Positions 1 to 10,994 of a stretch of DNA of 64,000 nucleotides are shown in pieces. Made by a program: the position numbers and the translations under genes. Under the pieces are notes generated by a model. That model saw only the letters and a program-made list of their open reading frames with translations, was not told the DNA's origin and ran no database searches. The DNA is from Azolla pinnata (Eukaryota > Streptophyta > Polypodiopsida > Salviniales > Salviniaceae): positions 20,337 to 84,336 of the forward strand of contig JBBBWG010013779.1 in assembly GCA_037176905.1 (NCBI GenBank), in the 5' to 3' direction. The first letter of the stretch is position 1; every line of letters begins with the position of its first letter.

Positions 1-1900
1 GGCCTCTTCTTCGATCGAGATGATGCTGATGATCATGGACGGGAAATGTGGCACAGCAGTGGCCATGAGGACGACAAAACGGACGAGCACGGCGGAAGAA
101 GAAACTGTAGATGGAGCCCACCCCATTGCAAGGATGAATAAAGGCTCTCTCTCTTTCTTGACCTCATGATCGTGACCGATGCCGTGGTATAATCCGCTAT
201 AGGATATAATCCAACGACCACTATGAACGTTCTCTAAAGTTCCGACATGGCCCATGTTGCAAAAAACATACAATAATGCGGTGCGTATCTAGTAGTCATT
301 CGTCTCCAAATAAAACGCAATTACATTGACTTTGACTATGCTAGCAAATATAGTAGCACAGATCCGTTCCAAACCAAGAGTAATTGCTCTAAACTTTTTC
401 ACTAGCTATGAAGGAAAGCGAATCGTCACTTAGGACATCTATAACGAGCTGTAACCACCATCTACAAATAGGAAATCACACCGTCTATGCACACGACGTG
501 TTGGAACCACTTGTGGGGAATATCTATAAATAAGAAGGCACAAGGACAAGACAAGGAGATGGGAATTGGTTTAGTCTGGCATTCTCATCTTACTGGACTT
601 TGCTTTTGCATTGGTGGAGATAATGGGCATAACATGTTGTTCTCCGATCGCTTCTCCCAAACTCAGATTCCGGACCCTAGGGGCAATCTAGGGTATATTG
701 TTGAGTAAATGGATTGTGTGAGGACTTCTACCAAGTAACAGAATATATAAGAAATTGCTAAGAGATTGGATTGAATTTGTGAACTCTCAAAGAACTAAGT
801 TTGTTGGATTTTCAAACAAAGCACAAAACCCACATTTCACACGAAAATGGAGCATAGCTTTATTAATTGCATTTGGCAGGCCTACAATAATGTCAAGGAC
901 GGCTGAGTTCTCAAGAGATTGGAGAGCCCACAAGATAGCAACACCCTTTTTCTTTTCTAAAAAAGATTCCGCCTTGTATTAATATAAAAAATCATGTCAT
1001 AAAGACAGACTCATTTTTACAACAAACTTATTCAAGAAGGTTCACAAACAAGATATATCAGCTCAATAACACAAGTCATGTGATAGGATGACAATATGTT
1101 AAATTATATGTTTAAAGTCAAGAGAGGATTCTTCTATTATGCTTCCATTTTAGCCCTTTCTGAGAATTTCTCAGTCTTTGAGCATCGTAGATACCTCTGT
1201 TAGAGGTCAGCCATGAAATTTGGTCTAAAATTAGTCATACGCCCATTGAGTGGAATTCCCACCAATACTGGGCCACTTATACCCCTTTTTATGTCCTTAT
1301 AAGGCAGCAAATCGATGCTCAGCACATTGGGTTTCGAGTGCTAATCAACAAATAATTTAACTGGACACAGCTTACATGTGGTCGTGCAACAAGGTCTGAC
1401 ACAAAACCAACAACCTAAACCAAGCTTGACTAGAGCATTTCATTCATTTACTTGGCACTTGTTTTCTTAAGTGCTGCCAACTTTAGTCGATATTTCGGTC
1501 AGGAGTTAGCCCATCATATTGGCTTATGTGGATCGTCGGTCGATATTTCTTGTGTGGATTGTAGTCTCTTGTGTACATTTCAATCGAAACTTACACTTGA
1601 GTCGATTCTTTCACACTTTTCCATCATCGATTTCCGACTCCGATACACCCCATCCACTCCCCACCTGCCTAAACCAATCGAGTCAAGTCTAGTCAGATCT
1701 TCGCTCCGGCACTCATTTGCTACAATGCACAACATGGAAACGAATGCGACAAAAACAAGAAGAAAGTCCCGGGGTCCGAATCACTAGTCTGTCTCTCCTC
1801 TGTTTTGCACACGCATCTATTCGAACGCGTCTGCAGTCGCGGGAGCGCGAGAAACTGTATTTTGACGTCTCTCTCGTCAACGTCGTTCGAGCGCGATAAG
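1..1900. other. Intergenic DNA, no gene assigned
   Basis: No convincing exon is visible here. At the left edge (1-200) both strands hold short open frames of about 60 codons. One minus-strand frame gives a hydrophobic stretch that could be the end of a membrane-protein exon, but there is not enough sequence to name it. The rest is AT-rich with short frames only, as expected for noncoding DNA. The promoter of the eIF1 gene begins near the right end. Confidence 0.5.
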
Positions 1901-1913
1901 GCTAATATACCCG

Positions 1914-1974
1914 AAACCCTAAACCCTAAACCCTAAACCCTAAACCCGAAACCCTAAACCCTAACCCTAAACCC
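1914..1974 (+). promoter_or_regulatory. Telo-box array upstream of eIF1
   Basis: Eight or so units of AAACCCTA, mostly the plant telomere type CCCTAAA with a few CCCTAA units, lie about 290 bases before the probable end of the leader exon of the eIF1/SUI1 gene. Single telo-boxes (AAACCCTAA) are a known feature of promoters of plant translation genes and bind Myb-type telomere-repeat proteins. Here the element is an array rather than a single box, so it could also be a small interstitial telomeric repeat that happens to lie in the promoter. Confidence 0.6.
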
Positions 1975-2020
1975 TTCCATTTTGCAGTGACAAGAATCTC
2001 AGCAAAACAGAAGTATGGTC

Positions 2021-2030
2021 ATGGGCCAGA
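2021..2030 (+). promoter_or_regulatory. Site II-like element (TGGGCC)
   Basis: The sequence ATGGGCCAGA contains the TGGGCC core bound by TCP factors. Together with the telo-box array about 50 bases upstream it forms the telo-box plus Site II combination known from promoters of plant ribosomal and translation-factor genes. This supports a promoter here for the eIF1 gene. The pairing is seen in the sequence; the function is inferred. Confidence 0.45.
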
Positions 2031-2179
2031 TTCGAACTCGGGTTCCTCAACGAAGAAGAGGCAGGGGCATTCTGGAAATAAACGAAAACCGGTCGCCCTT
2101 TCGTAAGGCGGGAAGAGGGAGGGGCATTCCCGCAAATAAGCGAACGCCTTCATCCATTTTCCGTCTTCCTTCGATCATC

Positions 2180-2444
2180 ATCTTCTTCTTCGTCTTCGTC
2201 TTCGTCTTCGTCGTCGTCGTCGTCGTCGCCGACAGGCTTCGAGGGTTTCGCTTGCACGGACAGGTAACGCTTGCCGATCGATTTTGTTAGGGGTGTGTCC
2301 CGCCCGTCGCTTGTTTCCGCATCCGTTGTCCATTTCATCAATTTCGCTCCTTCCGATTCCCTGTGGTTGATCGATTGCTTGCCGCTCCTGAGTGCTCCTC
2401 TCAAGGTACGCCCATTCGTGTGTTTGATCCTCTGCTTTCTGGTT

Positions 2445-2476
<32 letters not shown>
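2180..2476. repeat. TCG/TCT and CT microsatellites in the eIF1 leader
   Basis: A TCT/TCG trinucleotide run lies at about 2180-2228 and a CT dinucleotide run at about 2448-2476. The first is within the probable 5' leader exon of the eIF1 gene and the second is inside its leader intron. A leader exon ending at 2263 (CAG before GTAACG) and an intron running to the acceptor GCATAG at 3128 would join it to the coding exon. Pyrimidine-rich leaders are common in plant translation genes. Confidence 0.5.
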
Positions 2477-2479
<3 letters not shown>

Positions 2480-3146
2480 AACGTTCTTTTTTATACCGTT
2501 TCTTCTACCAAAGGTAAGGCATTTCTGGTGTTGATATATTCTGCCTTTCTTACACCGACATGATTCTTTACTGCGTCTTCCTTCCTTCTCTTGCTCTATG
2601 TGCTCCGGTAAACGATCGCTATCCTGATTGTTTATTTGAACTAAGAAGGTTCTAAGATTCCACTTTTTTCTTCTACTTGTGCTGTTTTATACGGTCTTTC
2701 ACAGTTCCATTTTCAAATGCTTCCCATTTCATACAATCCTTTTGCTGATTCTTCATCAAAAGCTACATGATTTTTTTCTGGATGTGTTATATCGTACGAC
2801 GTGTGACAGTTCCAGTTTCGTATTCTCATAGCATCATGTAATCTTGTTGCCGTTTCTTCTTCTAGAGATGAGGTTCGCGATTTCTACTGATTGTCATCCG
2901 TTCTGTGTCATGTTCGCAATTAAATCCTTTTCATAATCGATGTGCTTGTTTTTAAGCCCTATTTCCTGGGATTGAGGTGACACCGATTCTAGTGTATTGT
3001 GTTACTTGTTCTGGCTCTATTATATTCTTGCTTCCTTTTCTGATATTTTCTGCACGGTACCTTGCTTTTTGCTATATTGGTGCCTTAATATGTACTTTTT
3101 GCTTAGTTTTAGGTTTCGATTTGCATAGATTGTTCTTCAATCTCTC

Positions 3147-5771
3147 ATGTCGGAATTGGACGTGCAGCTTTCTGGTGCCTTTGGTGAGTGTTCCTGTTCT
3201 GTTTTACTTATTGTTAAGTTTCCACTCAATTGTCTCTCCAGGGCATAACACAGGATTTATTTATTATAAACTGGAAAGTTTTCATATACCTTGTAATCAT
3301 CAAGTTTCTGATTGGATGCAAATCTTTCTTATGAACAACATTTTTGGCTTCCGTAGAGTGGTTTGTACCAGATTTATATCTATAATGATTTCTTCTGTGT
3401 TTTTGTGGGGATAAATTTCTGTGCTTTGTTCGAAAGTCTTGTATGTTTTGGACATAGAGCAAATACTTTGTATATTTGCAGATCAAGAGGAGGCTTCTTA
3501 AATGTTTTCTATTATGAAATATTACATATTTCTCTTTATTACAGAAGCATGATCTCTGTTCCATGTAGATCTTAGTCATTGTTTAATTTGTTCTATGCTT
3601 ATTTCTTGCGCATAGTGTTTTCTTTAATTTCTTAGCGGCGGACACAATCTCTTTCCTATATGATAAATTATATATTAATCATATACATCTTTGCAGATAG
3701 AGATGCTTATCATATACGCCTTTACAGATAGAGATTTGGAATGTTTTCTGTTTCATCAGAGTAGTGTTCTATTCTTTCTTAAAAAGACCATTTATCCCCT
3801 TGTTAGCCATCATTCTCTTTTGATATTTGTATTCGATATGTTTTTGCGTGTTTATTTGAGGTGATCCTTGCAGCAGATTTTACTTTTATTTTGTCCGAAT
3901 TGAAGCTCTGATTCCTCATTTAAAATAGTGCATGTATTGTGTGTTGAGTTATAATATTTTTTGCATGTTTATTTCAAATGATCTCTATATTAGATTAACT
4001 TTTGCTTAATTTTGCAGTGAAATTTTTATGTTCGTAGAAGATGCAATCTTACAATTCTTGAACTATTTTAATCTTTTGTCATGGAGTTTCCTGTGCATTT
4101 TTTTTACCTTTCTTGCTGTAGGAGAGAATGCACTCTTTGTATTTCATTAATTTATTTGCAAAAAAAAGCTCGAGAGTCTTGCCCTTATTTGAGGGTACAC
4201 ATAAATTTCTCGTGTCATCAGTGGGAGGCTGTACTAGTGGGAGTTTACGATTTGCACTTGATCAGTAGCCATCTGTACAAATTGATGGATAAAGTTTTGC
4301 CATCTCTCTAATGAGAGTATACACTATAACTTAGAAGGAATTAGAGCATCTCTAAGAAAGTGAGGAAAAGTCGGAATCTTGGCATTACTCAAATTTCTCA
4401 ATGTTGCTGGCCTGGCTAATTGTAAATTAAACATAGTTAACGAGGGCTTGAAGAAAGGATTGGTTTGTTCTTAATTGAAAAGGAAACTTCAGCCTATTAC
4501 TGGATTTACTGCTGTCTATAGAAAGCTATTGCTGGGTAATTGAAAGCATATTAACTCCAATTTCCTTTCTGGCTGTGTAACAGATCCCTTTGCTGAAGCC
4601 AATGGTGAAGATTCTAGTGCAGGTGCAAAAGATTATGTGCATATTCGCACACAGCAAAGGAATGGAAGAAAGAGTTTGACCACTGTTCAAGGCTTGAAAA
4701 AGGAGTTCAACTACAACAAGATTCTCAAGGACTTCAAGAAAGAGTTTTGCTGCAATGGGAGCTTAGTCGAGGACCCTGAACTGGGCCAGGTTTGATTCTT
4801 GTTCTATCCATAAATGTGAATGCATGCGTTTCGTAGAGGGATTGATTTGTCTCCTCAGATGCCAATGGACTATGCTACAATATTTTAGCAACATACTTTA
4901 TTAATCAGAGAGAATGTGAGTAGATATTCTATGTCACCTACATTCAGTTCCATTTACTAATCAGTAACACATATTCCCATGTATCACTCTTATTTAAATT
5001 GAATACAATGAAACATATATGGCTATTATGCTTCACAGAGGTTATACATCACCAATCTGGTGAAAAGGAACATTTTGATATTGTTTGTGACTACTGGTTT
5101 GTCTCAAGTGAACTTGGATGCCTGACGTAGCTTAATTTGGTCTCTCGAAGTCATCTAGAAGAGGAGTGAGCATCCATGCAACGTAAGTTCTCCAGACATA
5201 TTGCAATCTGCACCAGTATAGTCCTTAGAAAAGACACTGAGATTGATACGAGTGCCAATATCCTTCTGTGCTGATAGAAGCAGAATATTGGAAAGAAACA
5301 GAATCATGGCAATTTGTGGTTCGTTTATAGGTGATAGTAACCCCTGATGCCATAGAACACTGCTCATGTGATGATGTAAGTGGCTGAAAGATATTAAAAG
5401 GGCTAAACTAGGGGAAGCCTTAAGAGTTCTTTCTCTGCTGCTGATGATAGTGCCGTGTCTTTCTTTCTTTTGTCCAAAAAAGAGAAACAATTTCCATTAT
5501 GTGTTTAACCTGTCAAGTGTACATTTTAGTTCGCCAACTTTTTTTGTTTGAAGATGTAGAACTTTATAAATATCATTTGCAGGTGATTCAGCTGCAGGGT
5601 GATCAACGAAAGAATGTATCTGAGTTCCTTGTACAGGTAAATTTCATTTTAAAAATGTCTTTCACATGCTTTTCATGGAAAAGGTTGTATGCTGTTTGCC
5701 AGTGATGCCTCCTATCGAACTTGCAGGCCGGAGTTGTTAAGAAGGATCACATCAAGATCCATGGCTTCTAG
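3147..5771 (+). CDS. SUI1: Translation initiation factor eIF1 (SUI1 family)
   Basis: Four coding exons: 3147-3183, 4584-4789, 5583-5636 and 5727-5771. They join in phase with GT-AG borders to give 113 residues, the usual length of plant SUI1. The start MSELDVQLSGAF matches the family's short N-terminus, and the second exon carries the conserved HIRTQQRNGRKSLTTVQGL core followed by the KEFCCNGS segment. The protein ends KIHGF, as in plant homologues. eIF1 binds the 40S subunit near the P site and controls start-codon selection. A leader intron (about 2264-3128) is likely, because a good donor and acceptor flank it just before the ATG. Telo-box and Site II elements upstream fit coordinated control with ribosomal genes. 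The exon limits are read by eye; the identity is secure. Confidence 0.95.
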
Positions 5772-7172
5772 AATGCTATTTGCGAGCTATGCTGGTGTTT
5801 AAAAACAGACAAAATATTTGCAACTATTAACTGTAACAGACATTAATATCTACATGAGCAAGGTGGAGGAATAGTGTGTGCTTTGTTTGATGCCTTCTAT
5901 GTCACACAAGAAAATGTAGTGATGTTTATTATGCTAGTATATTTTTCTAGTGTTGTCTGTGAATAATCATGCATAGTTAATAATGTTTGCTCCACATGAT
6001 ATTTTTGTCAGTATGCCTGCAATTGCATTAATCGGTACTTCTTTTCTTGCATAATTTACCTGGAGGCTGGCACTATTACTTTGACTCTATGATTTATCAT
6101 GCATTATCAATTGCATTAATTTGTGGATATTATTCTATTATTCTACAATAGTATGTATGCACATAGTTGATTTTGTTTAGTATGATGGGATTGTAGAATC
6201 ACAAATATCAGATTATTGTTTTGTGCTATTTGCTGCTGCATGGGAAGTTGCTCAATGATAGGGAATTCAGGCGTGAGTTTGAGTTTTCACAAAAAGTCTG
6301 TGTTTCTCATATTCTTTAGGATTGATACTTGATTATCTTTACATATATTTGTTTTGAACTTCGGTCATCAATCACAAAGAGAAAATCTTATTGTGATCAC
6401 CTCGTGTATTGTTACACTCAATGTTTATTAACATACTTGCATTGTAATTTTAATTGTATACTCCCATGTCCTGTTTTCTCAAATATTCACGCATGTTTAT
6501 CCACTATTGTTGTCGCATATGCTGCTTTGTCAAATTTGATGTTGTCATTTAGGAAGATTACATGGTTTTTCTCCTTGTTTTTGCGTTTGGTGTGGCAACT
6601 CCTTCGACATATATGTCAATGGCTTGCCATCAGTTAAGTAGTTGATTTAGTCCAGGTGAAAAGAACTCTTTCCACCTTCGACTAGACTTTGGACTGTTAA
6701 GAAGCTTCAACTGGATCCATGGTCTGGCTAGTATAAGTTGGAAGGGGATATTGCAGGTTTGGATGGGGCGAGACTTTGCCAACTTTCGAGCTACTGTTCC
6801 ATAGGTTCAAGTCTCAAATTTGGAAAATGTTATTGTGCATTCTCTGATTTCCAGTGTTTCCGAAGTGTTGACTTATGCTTTGGGAGTAGTTGGGCGCCTG
6901 GTTCCAATGAGCATTGCTTCCATGCCAATTTCAGCTAGCTGCTGGCTGACTTGGGTTCTTATGGTTTGTGTGGACCGAGTTAGATTCATGTCCTGTCAAA
7001 TAGTTACTGAAGTTGACCTTGCTTCCAACTTTTATTGTATTTGGGCCAAGCCCGTTTTGCGAATATGTTGAAAGAGTACAATGTTCTCTAGCTTTGTGCT
7101 TCAGGTTCCACATGAGAAAGGTGCACGTTCTTGTATTCGAGTGTAGTTTAGAGACAAATCAAGAGTCTCTCT
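5772..7172. other. Intergenic: eIF1 3' UTR and spacer
   Basis: This stretch holds the 3' untranslated region of the eIF1 gene and then AT-rich spacer. Open frames of 60-100 codons occur (for example 6329-6637) but show no domain, splice support or codon bias that I trust. A TTGGGCCAAG motif at about 7041 contains a TGGGCC core, and another occurs in reverse orientation at about 7321. These may belong to the distal promoter of the eL21 gene. Confidence 0.5.
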
Positions 7173-7312
7173 GCTCGCACAAAGAACTAGCTCATAGTAT
7201 ACATAGTGATAAAAGACACGAGAGGATCGCGCAAAGAACTAGCTCATAGTATACATAGTGATAAAAGACACCTGAGGCTCGCATAGAGAACTAGCTCGTA
7301 GTATACATAGCG
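7173..7312. repeat. Three tandem 52-bp repeats
   Basis: The segment AAAGAACTAGCTCATAGTAT and its flanks recur at 7181, 7233 and (diverged) 7285, a period of 52 bases. The first two units are nearly identical over about 48 bases; the third is diverged. The block lies about 550 bases upstream of the eL21 start codon, so it could be a promoter minisatellite. No coding sense is visible. Confidence 0.75.
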
Positions 7313-7699
7313 CCGAGTTTTGGCCCAATGGAGTCGCAAGAAGTATGGAGCCCAAGGCTATGCACGTTTTGAGGGCATATTTACGACATGCCATCAGTGG
7401 TTGTGGAGAACGGCTCCGATTACAAGACAAGACAGGTTTCTATGACACTGCCAAATGAGCAGTATTCCATGGCTCTACCCTGGGAGAAGAAAAAGATTGA
7501 CGGTTTCCAAAACTTACAAGAAAAATAAGCACAATATCGGCATCGATTCGGCCTTCTTTTCCGTCGTCGCCTTGTCGTGCATCTACACAAGCACGCGATG
7601 CTTTGCCCCGGATTCGATTGCAATAAAAACAGCACCACAAATGAGTTGCTCCTTCTCTGATTCCTCTTCTATCTTCATCTTCTGTATCTGCAGTGTGAA

Positions 7700-7775
7700 T
7701 TAGGGTTTCCAGAGAGAGGAGGGTATCGCTGCGAATAGCAGAAACGTGTTTGATTCACAGGCCCTGAAACCCTAA
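7700..7775 (+). promoter_or_regulatory. Pair of telo-boxes upstream of eL21
   Basis: TTAGGGTTT at 7700-7708 and AAACCCTAA at 7767-7775 are telo-boxes in opposite orientation, 160 and 85 bases before the eL21 start codon. Such boxes near the transcription start are a known signature of plant ribosomal-protein genes. Together with the TGGGCC cores farther upstream they support a translation-type promoter. Confidence 0.6.
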
Positions 7776-7860
7776 AAAAACCTCTCCTTGTCTTTTTGAA
7801 CAAGAAGGACGACGCAGAGAAACAGAACAGTGAAACCGAAGCGAAGCTAGGGACGCGACG

Positions 7861-9455
7861 ATGCCTGCCGGCCATGGCCAACGATCGAGGACGCGCGACC
7901 TCTTCGCCCGCCCTTTCCGCCGGAAAGGATACATCCCGCTCACCACCTACCTGCGGACGTACCGCATCGGCGATCACGTCGACATCAAGGTCAATGGCGC
8001 CGTCCACAAGGGTATGCCCCACAAGTTCTACCATGGCCGTACGGGCGTCGTCTGGAACGTCACCAAGCGTGCTATTGGTGTGGAGATGAACAAACAGGTC
8101 AGATCAAACGCACAGAAGAAAAAGGAAGAAAATCAAGGTTTTTTTGGGGGGGGGGGGGGGAGGGGGGGGATCAAGGTGTGGATCTCTGTTTTCTTTCCCT
8201 TCTTTCTGTTTCTTTGTCTTCGAAAACGGCTTCCGTATGTGGTTGTATTTCAACTGTGTGTTTTTTCTGAATCATTGAGAGAGCGAGAGAGAAAGATAAA
8301 AGAGCTTCTTTTTCTTCGTGGTCACTCGTATTCTGTTGATGTTGTCAATCATGATCATTTTTGCTATTGTGTTCAGAGATGAACAAGCAGGTTATTGTCT
8401 ACTCTCTTTTGTGCTGTGATTCAACATTCAATGAGAGCAAGATTGTGGGAAATTGATCTACATGGACAAACAACTAAAGACGAGCAAAAATAAACCTTTC
8501 AATGAATCAGAAATTTGAACAGAACATGACAAAATCACGTATTTGATTTCTGCCAGTCCAAATGACTTATTTTGCATGTACTTTGTTTTTGTTTCTAGCT
8601 TTTTCTTTTGCATAAAGCATAACCCCTGAAAGTTCATCTTTTTTTCTTTAACTTATCAATTTCTGGAGATCTTATTGTGAGTATTCTTATATTGAGATCA
8701 ACAAGGCTAGTCCTTAGAAAGGAGATCAAGCTTCTTCTATGTTATTCTGTTTGCGCAATTGAACAATCCTGCTTTGATTTTGCCTGGTATTAAATAGGTG
8801 ATCAGGTGTGCAATTCTACTCTAAAGATGCCCTGATTTCTCCTACATTTGTCTGAATTATATTAAGTATTGACACTGAATTTCTCATCTCAATGGTTACA
8901 TCTAAGTTAACTAAATCTGGAATAGAATACCCCATCCAAAATTTTGTGCACTTTGTTCTTTGTTAATCTATTCATTACAAATAACGAGTAAACGTCTTTG
9001 TATTTGAGCATGCATGTCTACCCCTATGTCAACCATTGTCGATTGTCTATTATTTTCTAATATTTTGCTCATTTAATTATCAACTTTTCATGTGATTCAT
9101 TCATTTTGAATTCAATGGTTTTGCATGCAGTTCAAGAACAGAATGAATGCTCTCTCAACTGAATTCAATTCCTATGTTGATTGCTTATTGATTGCAGGTC
9201 AACACAAGAATAGTGAAGAAGAGAATCCATGTGCGAATTGAACATGTGCAGCCTTCTCGTTGCAAGGAGGATCTCTATGAAAGAATAAAGAGAAATGATT
9301 TACTCAAAGCTGAAGCTAAAGCTAGAGGCGAGAAGATCTCAACCAAAAGGCAACCTGAAGGCCCAAAACCTGGTTTTGTTGTGGCTGGAGCAACCTTGGA
9401 GACTGTTACACCTATTCCATATGACGTTGTTAATGACCTTAAAGGAGGTTACTAG
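7861..9455 (+). CDS. RPL21: 60S ribosomal protein eL21
   Basis: Two exons, 7861-8097 and 9198-9455, with GT-AG borders and a phase-0 junction, give 79 + 85 = 164 residues, the usual length of plant eL21. The N-terminus [20 protein letters not shown] and the following [20 protein letters not shown] segment are diagnostic, as are [22 protein letters not shown] before the intron and [10 protein letters not shown] after it. eL21 is a basic protein of the large subunit near the central protuberance. The 1.1-kb intron starts with a purine-rich segment containing a long G run (about 8146-8169). A C/D snoRNA would be common in such an intron, but I could not find a convincing box C and D pair. Start choice: first ATG of the frame, in good context after GCGACG. 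Confidence 0.96.
8146..8169 (+). repeat. Long poly-G run in the eL21 intron
   Basis: A T run is followed by about fifteen G, one A and eight more G, 49 bases inside the first intron of the eL21 gene. Runs this long are rare in plant nuclear DNA and can form a G-quadruplex in the pre-mRNA. They are also a common place for sequencing length errors. Confidence 0.7.
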
Positions 9456-10596
9456 ACGTTTTTGACCTGATATTTACACTCTTCAAAGCTTGATATAGAT
9501 TTCCGTTGTGCAGTTTTTCTTTATGCAGATGAGTTTATGTCTTAAGCTCCGGAACAGTGATTTCAATGGTAGGTAAAGAGATTGTCACAATCATCATGTC
9601 ACTATAACATCGATCAAGGTATTCTGAAATCATCAGTTATTCATGAAACTCCAGTGTGGGTACCAAAGAACTATGAAAGTTTCTTTAGCTGTCTGCTTTC
9701 AAATGATGGTATTATACTTGTGAAATCAAGTGTTGTCAATCTTTCAGTATCTGGTGGGGAATGGTGTCTGGTTTGGAATGATGGCTTTATACTTGTGAAA
9801 TCGTGAATTGGCAATGTTTATTATTTTGAGTATGGATTACCTTCTCAATGTTGGAATCATGAATATGGTAGTCAATCTAGATGCTTAACTGAAGTAAACA
9901 TGCATGCATTATGACTTTGATGTAACTCAAAAATTGCATGCTTTGCATTGTAGTGCTGCATGGATTGTTGGGAAACAGATTTTCTGTAGTCCATGAAAAG
10001 ACCCCAATTGGCCTTTAGAAGTGGATGTGAGCTCAACGTTTCTTGTTGGAGGTTTGAGCTTGGCACTTGGGATGGTCATGACCAACTCATACACCCAATT
10101 TTTCTTGTAAACTGATTCTGTGTTGGAAATGCAAGATGCTCAGAGAAGGTTAATGGGTTTTTAAATGAATATGATGAGGTTTCATGAATGATGCTTGACT
10201 ACAACAACATTTCTTTAGACCACACCAAGAATTTGATTAAAGGTTCGCTTGAAATAGGCGGCGACGCAAGCAAATGTCGAGTCTAGGGATGTTGAATGTC
10301 GTTGGTTCCTCGAATCAACTATGGATAATGGCACATCGAAATATGAGGAAAGGTTCTAGATGCGTTAGATTTCGGAGACCCCAAGCATTTCAACAGAGGA
10401 ATAGTGGCAAAATCGCGATTCTTAACATTGGTTATGTATTTCAAGATTCTCATTACCTAAAATTGTTTTGTGTAGTGGTAAGCTAGTCACCACGGTCTTT
10501 AACACAACTTATGGAACTGTGATCAAAATTTAACACAACTTATGGAACTATCATCAAAATAGATCACAAAGTGTGGTCATTTGGCAGCCCAATTTT
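9456..10596. other. Intergenic: eL21 3' UTR and spacer
   Basis: The eL21 3' untranslated region is followed by AT-rich spacer. A diverged direct duplication with a period of about 80 bases is visible around 9706-9815, sharing TTATACTTGTGAAATC. The phrase TTTAACACAACTTATGGAAC occurs twice at about 10498 and 10530. No exon is recognised. Confidence 0.5.
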
Positions 10597-10696
10597 AGAA
10601 GAAGAAGAAGAATTGAAGCAAAAAGAAAGAAGAAGGAGGAAGAAGAAGAAGAAGGAGGAAGAAGAAGAAGAAGGAGAAGAAGAAGCAGAAGAAAAG
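10597..10696 (+). repeat. GAA/GGA purine tract in leader of complex I gene
   Basis: About 100 bases made almost only of GAAGAA, GGAGGA and AAGAAG lie directly before the start codon at 10743, separated by about 45 bases. It can be read as Glu/Lys/Arg in one direction and Leu/Ser/Phe in the other, which gives long but meaningless open frames. It is probably part of the 5' leader. Confidence 0.8.
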
Positions 10697-10742
10697 ACTC
10701 GTCCATCGACAAGTTCCTTCGATCGTTCGGGTTCCCATCGCG

Positions 10743-10994
10743 ATGGGGTTCATCAGAGAGTTCTTTGGCCACGTGATACGCCTGAGCATGGAGGACGCTG
10801 ACGAACGCGACCGGAAGATCCGAGACCACGTGGCCGCCACCAAAGCGCAGTGCGAGAAGGTGAAGGAAGGCTGGGCCCACCCTGTCAAACCCTATGGCTA
10901 CTGGACCACCGACAAGTACAACTACAAGTACCTCCTCGACCTGCAGATGAGCAACGTTACCGGCCGCCATGATCCTTATGATAAGCTGCCATGA
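10743..10994 (+). CDS. Small plant mitochondrial complex I subunit (At1g67785-like)
   Basis: A single exon encodes 83 residues beginning MGFIREFFGHVIRLSMEDAD. The pattern MGFIxEF, MEDxxERDRK, a single Cys, KExWAxPxxPYGxWT and a terminal GRxDPYD matches the small plant protein I know as At1g67785, found in mitochondrial NADH dehydrogenase and assigned to the membrane arm (NDUFB5/SGDH-like in some lists). The protein is hydrophilic apart from its first 15 residues, so it would sit at the membrane surface of the inner membrane. The ATG follows a long purine tract. A 3' untranslated intron is possible, because a donor-like GTGCAG follows the stop and acceptors occur near 12385. The family match is from memory; the subunit name is less certain than the family. 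Confidence 0.75.
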   Translation: MGFIREFFGHVIRLSMEDADERDRKIRDHVAATKAQCEKVKEGWAHPVKPYGYWTTDKYNYKYLLDLQMSNVTGRHDPYDKLP